From JAPLGZ01 sp038225095 (GTDB taxonomy: Bacteria > Chloroflexota > Anaerolineae > Caldilineales > Caldilineaceae), in the NCBI GenBank assembly GCA_038225095.1, contig JBBREZ010000341.1, forward strand, positions 1 through 7,620: 7,620 bases of DNA, written 5' to 3'. The position numbers and the translations under genes were made by a program. The notes beneath the pieces are model-generated. The model worked only from the letters and a program-made list of their open reading frames with translations. It was not told where the DNA came from and made no database searches. Positions 1 to 5,540 of the stretch are shown here, piece by piece (positions within the stretch are counted from its first letter, which is position 1; every line of letters begins with the position of its first letter).

Positions 1-752
1 ATCAACCCTATTTGGTGCAATACCTGATCTGGGCCGGGAATTTGCTGCGTGGCGACTTTGGCGATTCTTTGATCCGCACGGGTGTGTCGGTGCGCCAGAT
101 GATCTTTGAAGCAGCCCCGGTTACGGCTTTTCTCAACTTACTGGCACTCGGCATCGCGCTTATCATTGCCATTCCGGCCGGGATTATTGCTGGTGTGCGG
201 CGCAATTCGCTTTTTGACTACGTTACCGCCTTTTTCTCGACCTTGGGCGTGGCGCTGCCCAACTATTGGGTGGCGTTGATGGGCATTATCGTCTTTGCCG
301 TCTGGCTGCGGTGGGTACCGGTCTATGGTTTGAAGACCTGGAAAGGTTATCTCCTGCCTATCGCGGTGCTCTCAACCGAAGAGATGGCGCTGCTGGCGCG
401 CATTATGCGCAATGCCACCATCGAAACATTAGGCCAGGACTATGTGCGCACGGCTCGATCCAAAGGGTTGGCGGAACGGATCATCGTGGTGCGCCATGCG
501 GTGCGCAATGCCTTGTTGCCGGTTGTCACCGTGATCGGCGTGCAAATCGCCTATATTCTCAGCGGCACGATCATTATTGAGACGATCTTTGCTTTGCCAG
601 GGATTGGACGCCTCTTGTTTGACTCAATTCAGTACCTCGATTATCAAGTCGTGCAATCTATCGTCGTGGTGTTGGCGGTGCTGGTTGTGCTCGTCAACCT
701 GCTGACTGATCTGATGTATGCTATCGTTGACCCGCGCATTCGGGTTGAGTAA
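1..752 (+). CDS. dppB: Dipeptide/oligopeptide ABC transporter permease, DppB type (5' end outside window)
   Basis: Integral membrane permease, one half of the channel of a peptide-type ABC importer (BPD_transp_1 fold). The frame is open to the window edge and already reads QPYLVQYLIWAGNLLRGDFG, the conserved segment after the first membrane helix of DppB/GsiC permeases. The TTG at position 12 is therefore internal, and roughly the first 60-80 residues including helix 1 are missing. Hydrophobic segments lie near bases 120-190, 215-310, 350-400, 510-590 and 650-740. The cytoplasmic EAA loop that docks on the ATPase is at about 438-510 (DYVRTARSKGL, then RHAVRNALLPV). The ending DLMYAIVDPRIR is typical of the family. 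The partner permease follows after an unusually long 199-base gap. The substrate cannot be read from a permease: peptide, nickel and some sugar importers share this fold. No ATPase or binding protein is in the window. Confidence 0.93.
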   Translation, partial: QPYLVQYLIWAGNLLRGDFGDSLIRTGVSVRQMIFEAAPVTAFLNLLALGIALIIAIPAGIIAGVRRNSLFDYVTAFFSTLGVALPNYWVALMGIIVFAVWLRWVPVYGLKTWKGYLLPIAVLSTEEMALLARIMRNATIETLGQDYVRTARSKGLAERIIVVRHAVRNALLPVVTVIGVQIAYILSGTIIIETIFALPGIGRLLFDSIQYLDYQVVQSIVVVLAVLVVLVNLLTDLMYAIVDPRIRVE

Positions 753-951
753 AATGGATGAGTGCCAAGTGATGAGATAATTATTTGCCATGTTCACTCT
801 TCGCTCACTGTTGTTTAGGAGAGATTGAGAGATTAGAGATTGCTCGTTTTTACTCTCTAATCTCTCCTACCTTAATTCTCTCTTTTATGCTTACCTTAAT
901 TACCTTCGTTTATCGCTCTTCACCTATTCACTATTCTGTTGGAAACCCGCT
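753..951. other. 199-base intergenic gap inside the dppB-dppC pair
   Basis: No convincing gene lies here. DppB and DppC genes usually abut or overlap, so this spacer is longer than expected. It is AT-rich and full of pyrimidine-rich TCTC/CTCT runs. It holds the hairpin described separately (817-868) and a direct repeat TACCTTAATT at 868-877 and 892-901, 24 bases apart. I saw no clear -35/-10 promoter pair. The last bases before dppC carry only a weak Shine-Dalgarno-like GGAAA at 941-945. Confidence 0.6.
817..868. repeat. Hairpin of AGAGATT heptamers in the dppB-dppC gap
   Basis: AGAGATT occurs three times, at 820-826, 828-834 and 835-841, so the last two are exactly tandem. The reverse complement AATCTCT is at 859-865. 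The arms 827-839 (GAGAGATTAGAGA) and 854-866 pair perfectly over 13 bp with a 14-base loop. A second register is possible: 817-826 (AGGAGAGATT) pairs with 859-868. No T-tract follows the right arm, so it is not a standard intrinsic terminator. It may still stabilise or partly attenuate the dppB-dppC transcript. The heptamer build resembles the hairpin at 3549-3622, although the sequence differs. Confidence 0.7.
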
Positions 952-1866
952 ATGACTGTTTCCTCACTCTCAACAAACCCACTGCTCATGCTCGAAACGA
1001 AGACCACCCATCGTTCCGAATGGGGCCAGATTTGGCGGCGGTTTCGTAATAATCGGCTAGCCCTCCTCGGTTTAGCGGTTGTTTTTGTGTTAATTCTGGT
1101 CGCCCTCTTTGCCACGGTGCTTGCCCCGTATGATCCGACGTTTAACGAGCGGGGGATGCGTGGGGCACCACCTTCGAGTTTGCACTGGCTTGGCTCGGAT
1201 TACAATGGCCGCGATCTGCTCAGCCGCATTATCTTTGGCACACGCATCGCACTCCTGGTCGGCCTTGGCGCGACCTTTCTCCAGGTGATCATCGGTTTTA
1301 TAGTCGGTTCGCTTGCCGGTTTTTTTGGTGGCTGGGCCGATACGGTGCTTTCGCGGTTTATCGACGTGCTAATGGCGGTCCCCGTGCTGGCGTTATTATT
1401 GCTGCTTGCCTCTGTCCTGGGCGATAAGAAAATCCCCAGCGTGTTGCTCACCATCCTGGTGATTGGCTTCACCGGCTGGGCGCGTTTCGCACGGGTGATT
1501 CGTGCCGATATTCTCAGCCTGAAGACGAGTGATTATGTGCTTGCGGCCCGCGCCTCCGGCGTGACGAACGCACGGATTATCTTGCGCCACATGTTGCCGA
1601 ACGTGCTTGGCCCGATCATTGTCTTGGCCTCGCTGGGGATTGGCAGCATCATTATCCTAGAATCAGCCCTCTCCTTCTTGGGGTTGGGGGTGCGCCCGCC
1701 AACGCCTTCCTGGGGCATTATCCTCTCGGATGGCCGCCAATATCTCGAATATTATCCGCATATTGCGATTCCACCGGGCATTATGATTGTGCTAACCGTG
1801 CTGGCGTTCAACTTTGTCGGTGACGGTCTGCGTGATGCCCTCGACCCGAAACAGCAGGCGAAATAA
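952..1866 (+). CDS. dppC: Dipeptide/oligopeptide ABC transporter permease, DppC type
   Basis: Second permease of the peptide-type ABC importer, 304 residues, the usual DppC length. Residues about 20-62 form the OppC_N region: cytoplasmic EWGQIWRRFRNNRLALLG, then the first membrane helix, ending at LAPYDP. After a periplasmic-side stretch (GSDYNGRDLLSRIIFGTR), five more hydrophobic segments follow. The EAA loop reads DYVLAARASGVTNARIILRH and continues into LPNVLGPII, and the family signature ESALSFLGLGVRPPTPSWG is near residues 240-260. The start at 952 has a weak GGAAA at 941-945. The in-frame ATG at 988 (MLETKTTH) is a reasonable alternative because the first 12 residues look non-conserved. 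It pairs with the upstream DppB-type gene. ATPase and substrate-binding genes would be expected outside the window. Confidence 0.95.
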   Translation: MTVSSLSTNPLLMLETKTTHRSEWGQIWRRFRNNRLALLGLAVVFVLILVALFATVLAPYDPTFNERGMRGAPPSSLHWLGSDYNGRDLLSRIIFGTRIALLVGLGATFLQVIIGFIVGSLAGFFGGWADTVLSRFIDVLMAVPVLALLLLLASVLGDKKIPSVLLTILVIGFTGWARFARVIRADILSLKTSDYVLAARASGVTNARIILRHMLPNVLGPIIVLASLGIGSIIILESALSFLGLGVRPPTPSWGIILSDGRQYLEYYPHIAIPPGIMIVLTVLAFNFVGDGLRDALDPKQQAK

Positions 1867-1891
1867 CCTGCTCACCGCGCGGCACTATTCG

Positions 1892-1921
1892 ATCAATTAT
1901 CTGATTGATTGCATCTAATCA
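1892..1921. promoter_or_regulatory. Operator-like TGATT/AATCA half-sites over the vapBC promoter
   Basis: ATCAAT (1892-1897) and ATTGAT (1904-1909) form a perfect 6-bp inverted repeat with a 6-base spacer. TGATT (1906-1910) and AATCA (1917-1921) form a second inverted repeat, also with a 6-base spacer. Both overlap or flank the -35 element. Ribbon-helix-helix antitoxins such as VapB usually repress their own operon by binding short repeated half-sites at the promoter, so these are plausible VapB sites. Short AT-rich palindromes also arise by chance, so this is tentative. Confidence 0.4.
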
Positions 1922-1933
1922 TTGTGTTATCAT
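1905..1933 (+). promoter_or_regulatory. Sigma-70-type promoter for vapBC
   Basis: TTGATT at 1905-1910 (4 of 6 to TTGACA), a 17-base spacer, then TATCAT at 1928-1933 (5 of 6 to TATAAT) with the extended -10 TGT directly before it (1925-1927). Transcription would start near 1940, a few bases before the ribosome binding site, giving a very short leader. The 11 bases TGTGTTATCAT (1923-1933) differ at one position from those before the second small-gene pair (5104-5114). Confidence 0.65.
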
Positions 1934-1945
1934 GCTGTTTAAGAA

Positions 1946-1950
1946 AGGAG
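1946..1950 (+). promoter_or_regulatory. Shine-Dalgarno that sets the vapB start
   Basis: AGGAG within AAAGGAG, six bases before ATG 1957. The frame stays open upstream, where the next candidate start is the ATT at 1909. That codon lies inside the promoter, upstream of the predicted -10, so 1957 is the real start. Confidence 0.8.
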
Positions 1951-1956
1951 AATGAT

Positions 1957-2250
1957 ATGGTGCGCACACAGATTCAACTGACTGAAGCCCAGGTGCAGGC
2001 CCTAAAACAACTGGCAGCACAACGAGGAGCGTCGATGGCTGAATTGATTCGCCAAGCGATTGAACTGCTCATTCAAAAAGTGCAAGAGCCAGAAATTGAT
2101 AGGGAAGAAAAGCGGAGACGCGCAAGGAAAATTTCTGGTAAATTTCGTTCTGGTGTGCCAGACCTAGGTGTAAATCATGACTACTACTTGGATGAGGCTT
2201 ACGCTTACTTCCATCAATCTGCGAAATTAGCTGATGAAAATCTTCGTTGA
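1957..2250 (+). CDS. vapB: VapB-type antitoxin, ribbon-helix-helix (CopG/MetJ fold)
   Basis: Predicted 97-residue DNA-binding antitoxin that would bind and inhibit the PIN toxin encoded just after it. The N-terminus is a classic ribbon-helix-helix: strand VRTQIQLT (residues 2-9), helix 1 EAQVQALKQLAAQRG, then the turn and helix 2 SMAELIRQAIELLIQ. Residues about 44-60 are highly charged (EIDREEKRRRARK). The segment GKFRSGVPDLGVNHDYYLDEAY is the toxin-binding tail typical of this VapB subgroup. After it comes a further stretch of about 14 residues (AYFHQSAKLADENLR) that seems longer than usual and makes the 17-base overlap with vapC, so the two are probably translationally coupled. GC content is lower than in the flanking transporter and hydrolase genes. 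Confidence 0.9.
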   Translation: MVRTQIQLTEAQVQALKQLAAQRGASMAELIRQAIELLIQKVQEPEIDREEKRRRARKISGKFRSGVPDLGVNHDYYLDEAYAYFHQSAKLADENLR

Positions 2251-2632
2251 CACGTCCGCATTTCTAGCTGTCTTAAATAGCGATGACTTGAATCATCTAC
2301 GTGCAGACCAGATCTGGCAAAACGTTTTGGCACAAGGTGATACGCTTATCTGCACAAACTATGTGGTCGTTGAAACTATCTCATTAATCCAAAGGCGTTT
2401 TGGTTTGCCTGCCGTGAGAGAATTCCAAGAAGACGTACTACCACTCCTCCAGATAGGATGGGTTGACTCAGCCGTGCATTCAATAGCTGGACAATTGCTA
2501 TTTCTGGTCAACCAGCAGCCTTTAAATCTGGTAGATTGTGTAAATTTTACCATGATGCGCCAGTTACATATTTCGACAGCATTTGCCTTTGATGAACATT
2601 TCCAGCGACAAGGGTTTACATGTCTACCTTAA
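2234..2632 (+). CDS. vapC: VapC-type toxin, PIN-domain ribonuclease
   Basis: Single PIN domain of 132 residues, the normal VapC size. These toxins are Mg2+/Mn2+-dependent RNases that cut tRNA or rRNA when the antitoxin is lost. The acidic active-site set is intact: D6 in IFVDTSAFLAV, E47 in TNYVVVETISLI, D101 in LNLVDCVNFTMMR and D120 in AFAFDEHFQRQGF. It should be catalytically competent. ATG 2234 lies inside vapB and has no good Shine-Dalgarno (only CGAAATTAGC before it), which suggests coupling to vapB translation. Its own 3' end overlaps the start of the beta-lactamase-like gene by 13 bases. The RNA target cannot be predicted from this sequence. Confidence 0.93.
   Translation: MKIFVDTSAFLAVLNSDDLNHLRADQIWQNVLAQGDTLICTNYVVVETISLIQRRFGLPAVREFQEDVLPLLQIGWVDSAVHSIAGQLLFLVNQQPLNLVDCVNFTMMRQLHISTAFAFDEHFQRQGFTCLP
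2610..2614 (+). promoter_or_regulatory. Ribosome binding site for the beta-lactamase-like gene, inside vapC
   Basis: AAGGG, five bases before ATG 2620. It lies within the last codons of vapC. It supports starting the downstream protein at 2620, giving a 13-base overlap. Confidence 0.6.
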
Positions 2633-3537
2633 CTGCCCAAATCGAAGCCGTGCTCGCGGCCAGCGGCGCAACCAGCATGGGCGTCGCCGTTAAACATTTA
2701 GAATCGGGTGAAGAGATTTATTATGATGCCGATCAGTCCTTTCCCCTGTGTAGCGTCTTCAAAATTCCGGTCTTGGCCGAAGCCTTTCACCAGATCGATC
2801 AAGGTCGTTTTACGCTAGATGATCGCTGGGAATTGACGCTGGCCGAAAAGAATTTGCCAAGCGGCATTCTGGTCTTTCTACAAGATGGCCTCATGCCCAC
2901 CGTGCGCGATCTGCTCACCCTGATGATCATCATCAGTGACAACACGGCCACCGATATAGTGATGCACCGGCTGGGCGTGCCGAATATCACCAAATTTATG
3001 CATGAATTAGGGCTGACCAACATCCATGTGCCGATGACTGTCCGCAACCTTTTCAACGACATTATGGGGGAAACTGGGTCTGATCCACGCCTGGCCTTTA
3101 CAAATCTGGATAAACCCCAACCAGAAGAATTATCGAACCGCAAAGGCCACGCCTACAGCCTGGGGCCGGACAACGATGTTGGTACACCGCGCGAACTGAA
3201 TCGCCTGGTGGAACTGATCTTTGAAGGCGAAGTTGTCAATCGCACGGCGTGTGACCAAATGTTGCACATCCTGTTGCAACAACAGTTGAATCTGCGCCTG
3301 CCCCGTTTCTTGCCCGAAGGCACACCAGTGGCGCACAAGACTGGCACGCTTGGCGGCATTCGCAATGACAGCGGCATCATCTACTGCAACCAACATTCGC
3401 ACGTCGCCGTTACCGTTTTTTGCACCTGGGATGCAGCCGCCGTCAAACACGATCCCGTGGCCGAATGGGATCGCGCCAATGTTCTCGACAGCGCCTTTGG
3501 TCATATTGGGCGACTGGTTTATGAACACTTTAAATGA
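2620..3537 (+). CDS. Class A beta-lactamase-like serine hydrolase without signal peptide
   Basis: Serine acyl-enzyme hydrolase of the beta-lactamase/penicillin-binding fold, 305 residues. The three catalytic motifs are present: SxxK as S45-VF-K48 in PLCSVFKIPVL, SDN at 106-108 in MIIISDNTATDIVM, and KTG at 240-242 in VAHKTGTLGG. GTPRELNRLVELI (about 188-200) matches the helix after the omega loop. Two oddities stand out. There is no signal peptide or lipobox, and the N-terminus (TAQIEAVLAASGA) already matches the first helix of mature enzymes, so the protein is probably cytoplasmic. No clean ExxLN omega-loop motif is seen; E169 or E170 in PEELSN are the only candidates for the deacylating glutamate, and the SDN-to-KTG distance (134 residues) is about 30 longer than in TEM-like enzymes. 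It may be an amide/peptide hydrolase or esterase rather than a resistance enzyme. It overlaps vapC by 13 bases. Confidence 0.85.
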   Translation: MSTLTAQIEAVLAASGATSMGVAVKHLESGEEIYYDADQSFPLCSVFKIPVLAEAFHQIDQGRFTLDDRWELTLAEKNLPSGILVFLQDGLMPTVRDLLTLMIIISDNTATDIVMHRLGVPNITKFMHELGLTNIHVPMTVRNLFNDIMGETGSDPRLAFTNLDKPQPEELSNRKGHAYSLGPDNDVGTPRELNRLVELIFEGEVVNRTACDQMLHILLQQQLNLRLPRFLPEGTPVAHKTGTLGGIRNDSGIIYCNQHSHVAVTVFCTWDAAAVKHDPVAEWDRANVLDSAFGHIGRLVYEHFK

Positions 3538-3548
3538 TCTTAAATGAC

Positions 3549-3622
3549 TTATGATTTTTGATTTACGAATTAACTCCGTCGGCGAAGTAACTTCGTAAAT
3601 CAAAAATCGTAAATCGTAAATC
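3549..3622. repeat. Long intergenic hairpin built of 7-base units
   Basis: Bases 3553-3569 (GATTTTTGATTTACGAA) and 3592-3608 are perfect reverse complements over 17 bp. With one G-U pair the stem extends to 3549-3569/3592-3612. The interior can also pair (ACT 3573-3575 with AGT 3586-3588, CG 3577-3578 with CG 3583-3584), leaving a TCGG tetraloop at 3579-3582. The right side reads as four consecutive heptamers: GTAAATC 3595-3601, AAAAATC 3602-3608, GTAAATC 3609-3615 and GTAAATC 3616-3622. It lacks a T-tract, so it is not a standard terminator. It looks like a dispersed repeat (REP- or MITE-like, or a heptanucleotide STRR-like element). Confidence 0.75.
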
Positions 3623-3633
3623 CCAAACTAGCT

Positions 3634-3637
3634 GGAG
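3634..3637 (+). promoter_or_regulatory. Shine-Dalgarno that supports the TTG start of the M81 gene
   Basis: GGAG in GCTGGAGTTC, seven bases before TTG 3645. The next in-frame ATG (residue 22) would delete the conserved STETNTFSP segment, so the rare TTG start is preferred. Confidence 0.65.
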
Positions 3638-3644
3638 TTCTTCC

Positions 3645-5087
3645 TTGAAACTTTTCACCGCTTTGCTGAGTACAGAAACCAACACGTTTTCCCCGTTCTT
3701 AACCGGCATGCAGAACTTTGAACAAAACTATAAGGTTCGCAATGGCGAACACGGGGAGCCGCCTGATTCTGAAGCGGTCGTGCCGGTGCGCTGGCGTGAG
3801 TTGGCAAAGGCGCGCGGCTGGACGGTTGTCGAAAGCCTGACTACGTTTGCCATGCCCGCGGGCATTACGTTACGGTCCGTTTATGAGGAACTGCGTGATG
3901 AAATTTTGACCGATTTGGCGAAGGCGATGCCGGTTGACGCCGTCTTGCTCATGATGCACGGCGCGATGGTGGCCGAAGGGTACGACGATTGCGAAGGCGA
4001 CACCGTGCAACGCGCCCGTGCGATTGTCGGGCTGGACGTACCGATTGGTATTGAACTCGACTTGCACTGCCATTTATCGCAGACGTTGGTGGATCACGCC
4101 GATGCCGTCGTGACGTATAAGGAATATCCGCACACCGACCCGCCCGAACGCGCTGTGGAACTTTTCCAGATCATCGCCGACGCCGTTGAAGGCAAGAGCA
4201 AACCCGTCACCAGCTTGTATGATTGCAAAATGATCGGCGTCTATCACACCACAACCGAGCCGGTGAAAAGTTTTGTGGCGCACATGCAAGCGCTCGAAGG
4301 CAAAGACGATGTGCTTTCGGTTTCGCTTGGGCATGGCTTCCCATGGGGCGATGTGCCAGATTTGGGCACGCGCATGCTGGTTGTCACCAACAACCAGCCA
4401 GAGAAAGGCGCGGCGTTAGCCAAAGCATTAGGCGATCAATTTTACGCCATGCGGGACCGTGTGCAGCCCGCTTATCGCCAACTAGAAGAGGCGCTGGATG
4501 AAGCGCTGGCTTTCCCTGGACACCCGGTTGTGCTGGCCGACGTGGCGGACAATGCCGGTGGCGGCGCGCCGAACGATTCCACTTTTCTGCTGCGCGCCAT
4601 GTTGGAGAGCGGCATCGGGAACGCTGCGATTGGTTGTATCTGGGATCCGATTGCCGTCGCAGTGGCGATGGAAGTGGGTGAAGGCGTCGAATTAGATTTG
4701 CGGATTGGCGGCAAAATGGGGCCGATGTCTGGCGACCCGGTGGACATACGGGTGAAGGTGGGCAAGATTGCGCGCGGCGCCACGCAGATGTTTGCCGAAG
4801 GCCCCACGCCACTTGGCGATGCCGTCGCCTTACATGGCCCCAACGGCATTGACATTGTCATTATCAGCCATCGTACGCAAACCTTTAGCCCCGAAGTTTT
4901 CACTAATGTCGGCATCGATCCAACGCAAAAGAAGATCCTGGTCGTCAAGTCGATGCAACATTTCTATGCTGGCTTTGAACCAATTGCCGCCAAGGTGATC
5001 TACACGATTGCGCCCGGCGCACTGGTGCCGGATTTCAAGCAATTGCCGTATAAACACGCCAACCTCAGCATCTGGCCGCTGGCGTGA
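3645..5087 (+). CDS. M81-family metallopeptidase, MlrC type
   Basis: Zinc-type peptidase of 480 residues, near the usual family length, related to MlrC, which cleaves linearised microcystin peptides. The N-terminal domain opens with TALLSTETNTFSP. It contains HGAMVAEGYDDCEGD (105-119), the metal motif D139-L-H141 in GIELDLHCHLS, and H163 in KEYPHTDPPERA. The 22-residue spacing between H141 and H163 matches the DxH...H metal site I recall for MlrC. The C-terminal domain has VVLADVADNAGGGAPNDST (about 296-313), CIWDPIAVAVAMEVGEGVEL, and the ending HANLSIWPLA. There is no signal peptide, so it acts in the cytoplasm. It starts at TTG 3645. Homologues often accompany dipeptide transporters and D-aminoacylases, as here. 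A toxin-degrading role is not implied; the more general role is hydrolysis of unusual small peptides. Confidence 0.93.
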   Translation: MKLFTALLSTETNTFSPFLTGMQNFEQNYKVRNGEHGEPPDSEAVVPVRWRELAKARGWTVVESLTTFAMPAGITLRSVYEELRDEILTDLAKAMPVDAVLLMMHGAMVAEGYDDCEGDTVQRARAIVGLDVPIGIELDLHCHLSQTLVDHADAVVTYKEYPHTDPPERAVELFQIIADAVEGKSKPVTSLYDCKMIGVYHTTTEPVKSFVAHMQALEGKDDVLSVSLGHGFPWGDVPDLGTRMLVVTNNQPEKGAALAKALGDQFYAMRDRVQPAYRQLEEALDEALAFPGHPVVLADVADNAGGGAPNDSTFLLRAMLESGIGNAAIGCIWDPIAVAVAMEVGEGVELDLRIGGKMGPMSGDPVDIRVKVGKIARGATQMFAEGPTPLGDAVALHGPNGIDIVIISHRTQTFSPEVFTNVGIDPTQKKILVVKSMQHFYAGFEPIAAKVIYTIAPGALVPDFKQLPYKHANLSIWPLA

Positions 5088-5114
5088 TGGCACAACTTAG
5101 GGCTGTGTTATAAT
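5087..5114 (+). promoter_or_regulatory. Extended -10 promoter for the antitoxin-like/C39 pair
   Basis: Perfect TATAAT at 5109-5114 preceded by TGT (5106-5108), a consensus extended -10. The best -35 is weak: ATGGCA at 5087-5092 (4 of 6, 16-base spacer), starting on the last base of the M81 stop codon. Transcription would begin near 5121, giving a leader of about 40 bases before ATG 5163. It means the small pair has its own promoter and is not only read through from the peptidase gene. Confidence 0.65.
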
Positions 5115-5148
5115 GGCAGCAAGTCGATTCGGCGGCAATTTGCAAGTG

Positions 5149-5154
5149 AAAGGA
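5149..5154 (+). promoter_or_regulatory. Shine-Dalgarno for the gene at 5163
   Basis: AAAGGA, eight bases before ATG 5163, inside the predicted leader of the extended -10 promoter. Confidence 0.7.
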
Positions 5155-5162
5155 CGACAAGT

Positions 5163-5540
5163 ATGGGATCGATTGCAACCTATGTCGGCATTGTGCATAA
5201 TGGCAAGATAGAATTGTCGACACCTGTTAACTTGCCTGAGGGTAGCGAAGTGTACTTGGTTGCGCCTGAGGTTGTCACTGAGGGGATGGCGCGGCGTAAA
5301 GCAAATGGTTGGCTAATCGGTTATGTTGGTAATATGCTGATGGCCGATCATGGGATGCTCGCTCAAGTCGGACAAGATTGGGTCTGGCGCTTTCAGGTTT
5401 TTATTACTTCGCTTGCCCACGAACCCTGGGGACCAATTGGTTATGTAGAAATTGATGCGACTAAGTGTGTAGTCATCAATGACCTATACACAAAAAAAAC
5501 ATTAATGGATAATGGCCGAAATTTTAAGCGTCCCGTTTAG
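5163..5540 (+). CDS. Small antitoxin-like protein, function unknown
   Basis: A 125-residue soluble protein. Residues about 8-32 (GIVHNGKIELSTPVNLPEGSEVYLV) follow the pattern 'G.v.nGkIeL...v.LPeGt.V.v', seen in many small antitoxins and AbrB/DUF104-like proteins encoded next to toxins. The rest is different: ARRKANGWLIGYVGNMLMADHG, then VWRFQVFITS and GPIGYVEIDATKCVVI, which reads like a second small beta-rich domain. I recognise no enzyme motif, membrane segment or signal peptide. The start has a good Shine-Dalgarno and an extended -10 promoter. The 3' end overlaps the C39-like peptidase gene by 29 bases, an arrangement typical of antitoxin-toxin pairs. Inference: it is the regulator, inhibitor or substrate of that peptidase. 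The pairing is the main evidence and the function is unproven. Confidence 0.75.
   Translation: MGSIATYVGIVHNGKIELSTPVNLPEGSEVYLVAPEVVTEGMARRKANGWLIGYVGNMLMADHGMLAQVGQDWVWRFQVFITSLAHEPWGPIGYVEIDATKCVVINDLYTKKTLMDNGRNFKRPV

Noticed and set aside
12..14. TTG at 12 as the true start of the DppB-type permease
   Set aside because: Conserved family sequence (QPY before LVQYLIW) continues upstream to the window edge, so the gene begins outside the window.
817..868. Intrinsic terminator between dppB and dppC
   Set aside because: The stem is AT/GA-rich and no T-tract follows the right arm. It is better described as a repeat hairpin.
1909..1956. Upstream extension of VapB to position 1909
   Set aside because: It would start inside the predicted promoter with an ATT codon. 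AGGAG at 1946-1950 clearly serves ATG 1957.
2620..3537. Calling this gene an antibiotic resistance determinant
   Set aside because: No export signal and no clear ExxLN motif; the context is peptide catabolism. Only the fold and the serine motifs are supported.
3130..3603. Long minus-strand open frame opposite the beta-lactamase-like gene
   Set aside because: It mirrors a gene with intact catalytic motifs, shows no recognisable domain and runs into the hairpin repeat.
3549..3622. Intrinsic terminator or CRISPR-like array
   Set aside because: No T-tract follows the stem. The 7-base units are tandem with no unique spacers of CRISPR length.
5492..5499. A run of eight A's near the end of the antitoxin-like gene, possibly a slippery site that fuses it to the C39-like peptidase
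   Set aside because: The required frame shift would read into CAT TAA, a stop at 5503-5505, before reaching ATG 5512. Slippage therefore cannot make a fusion protein.
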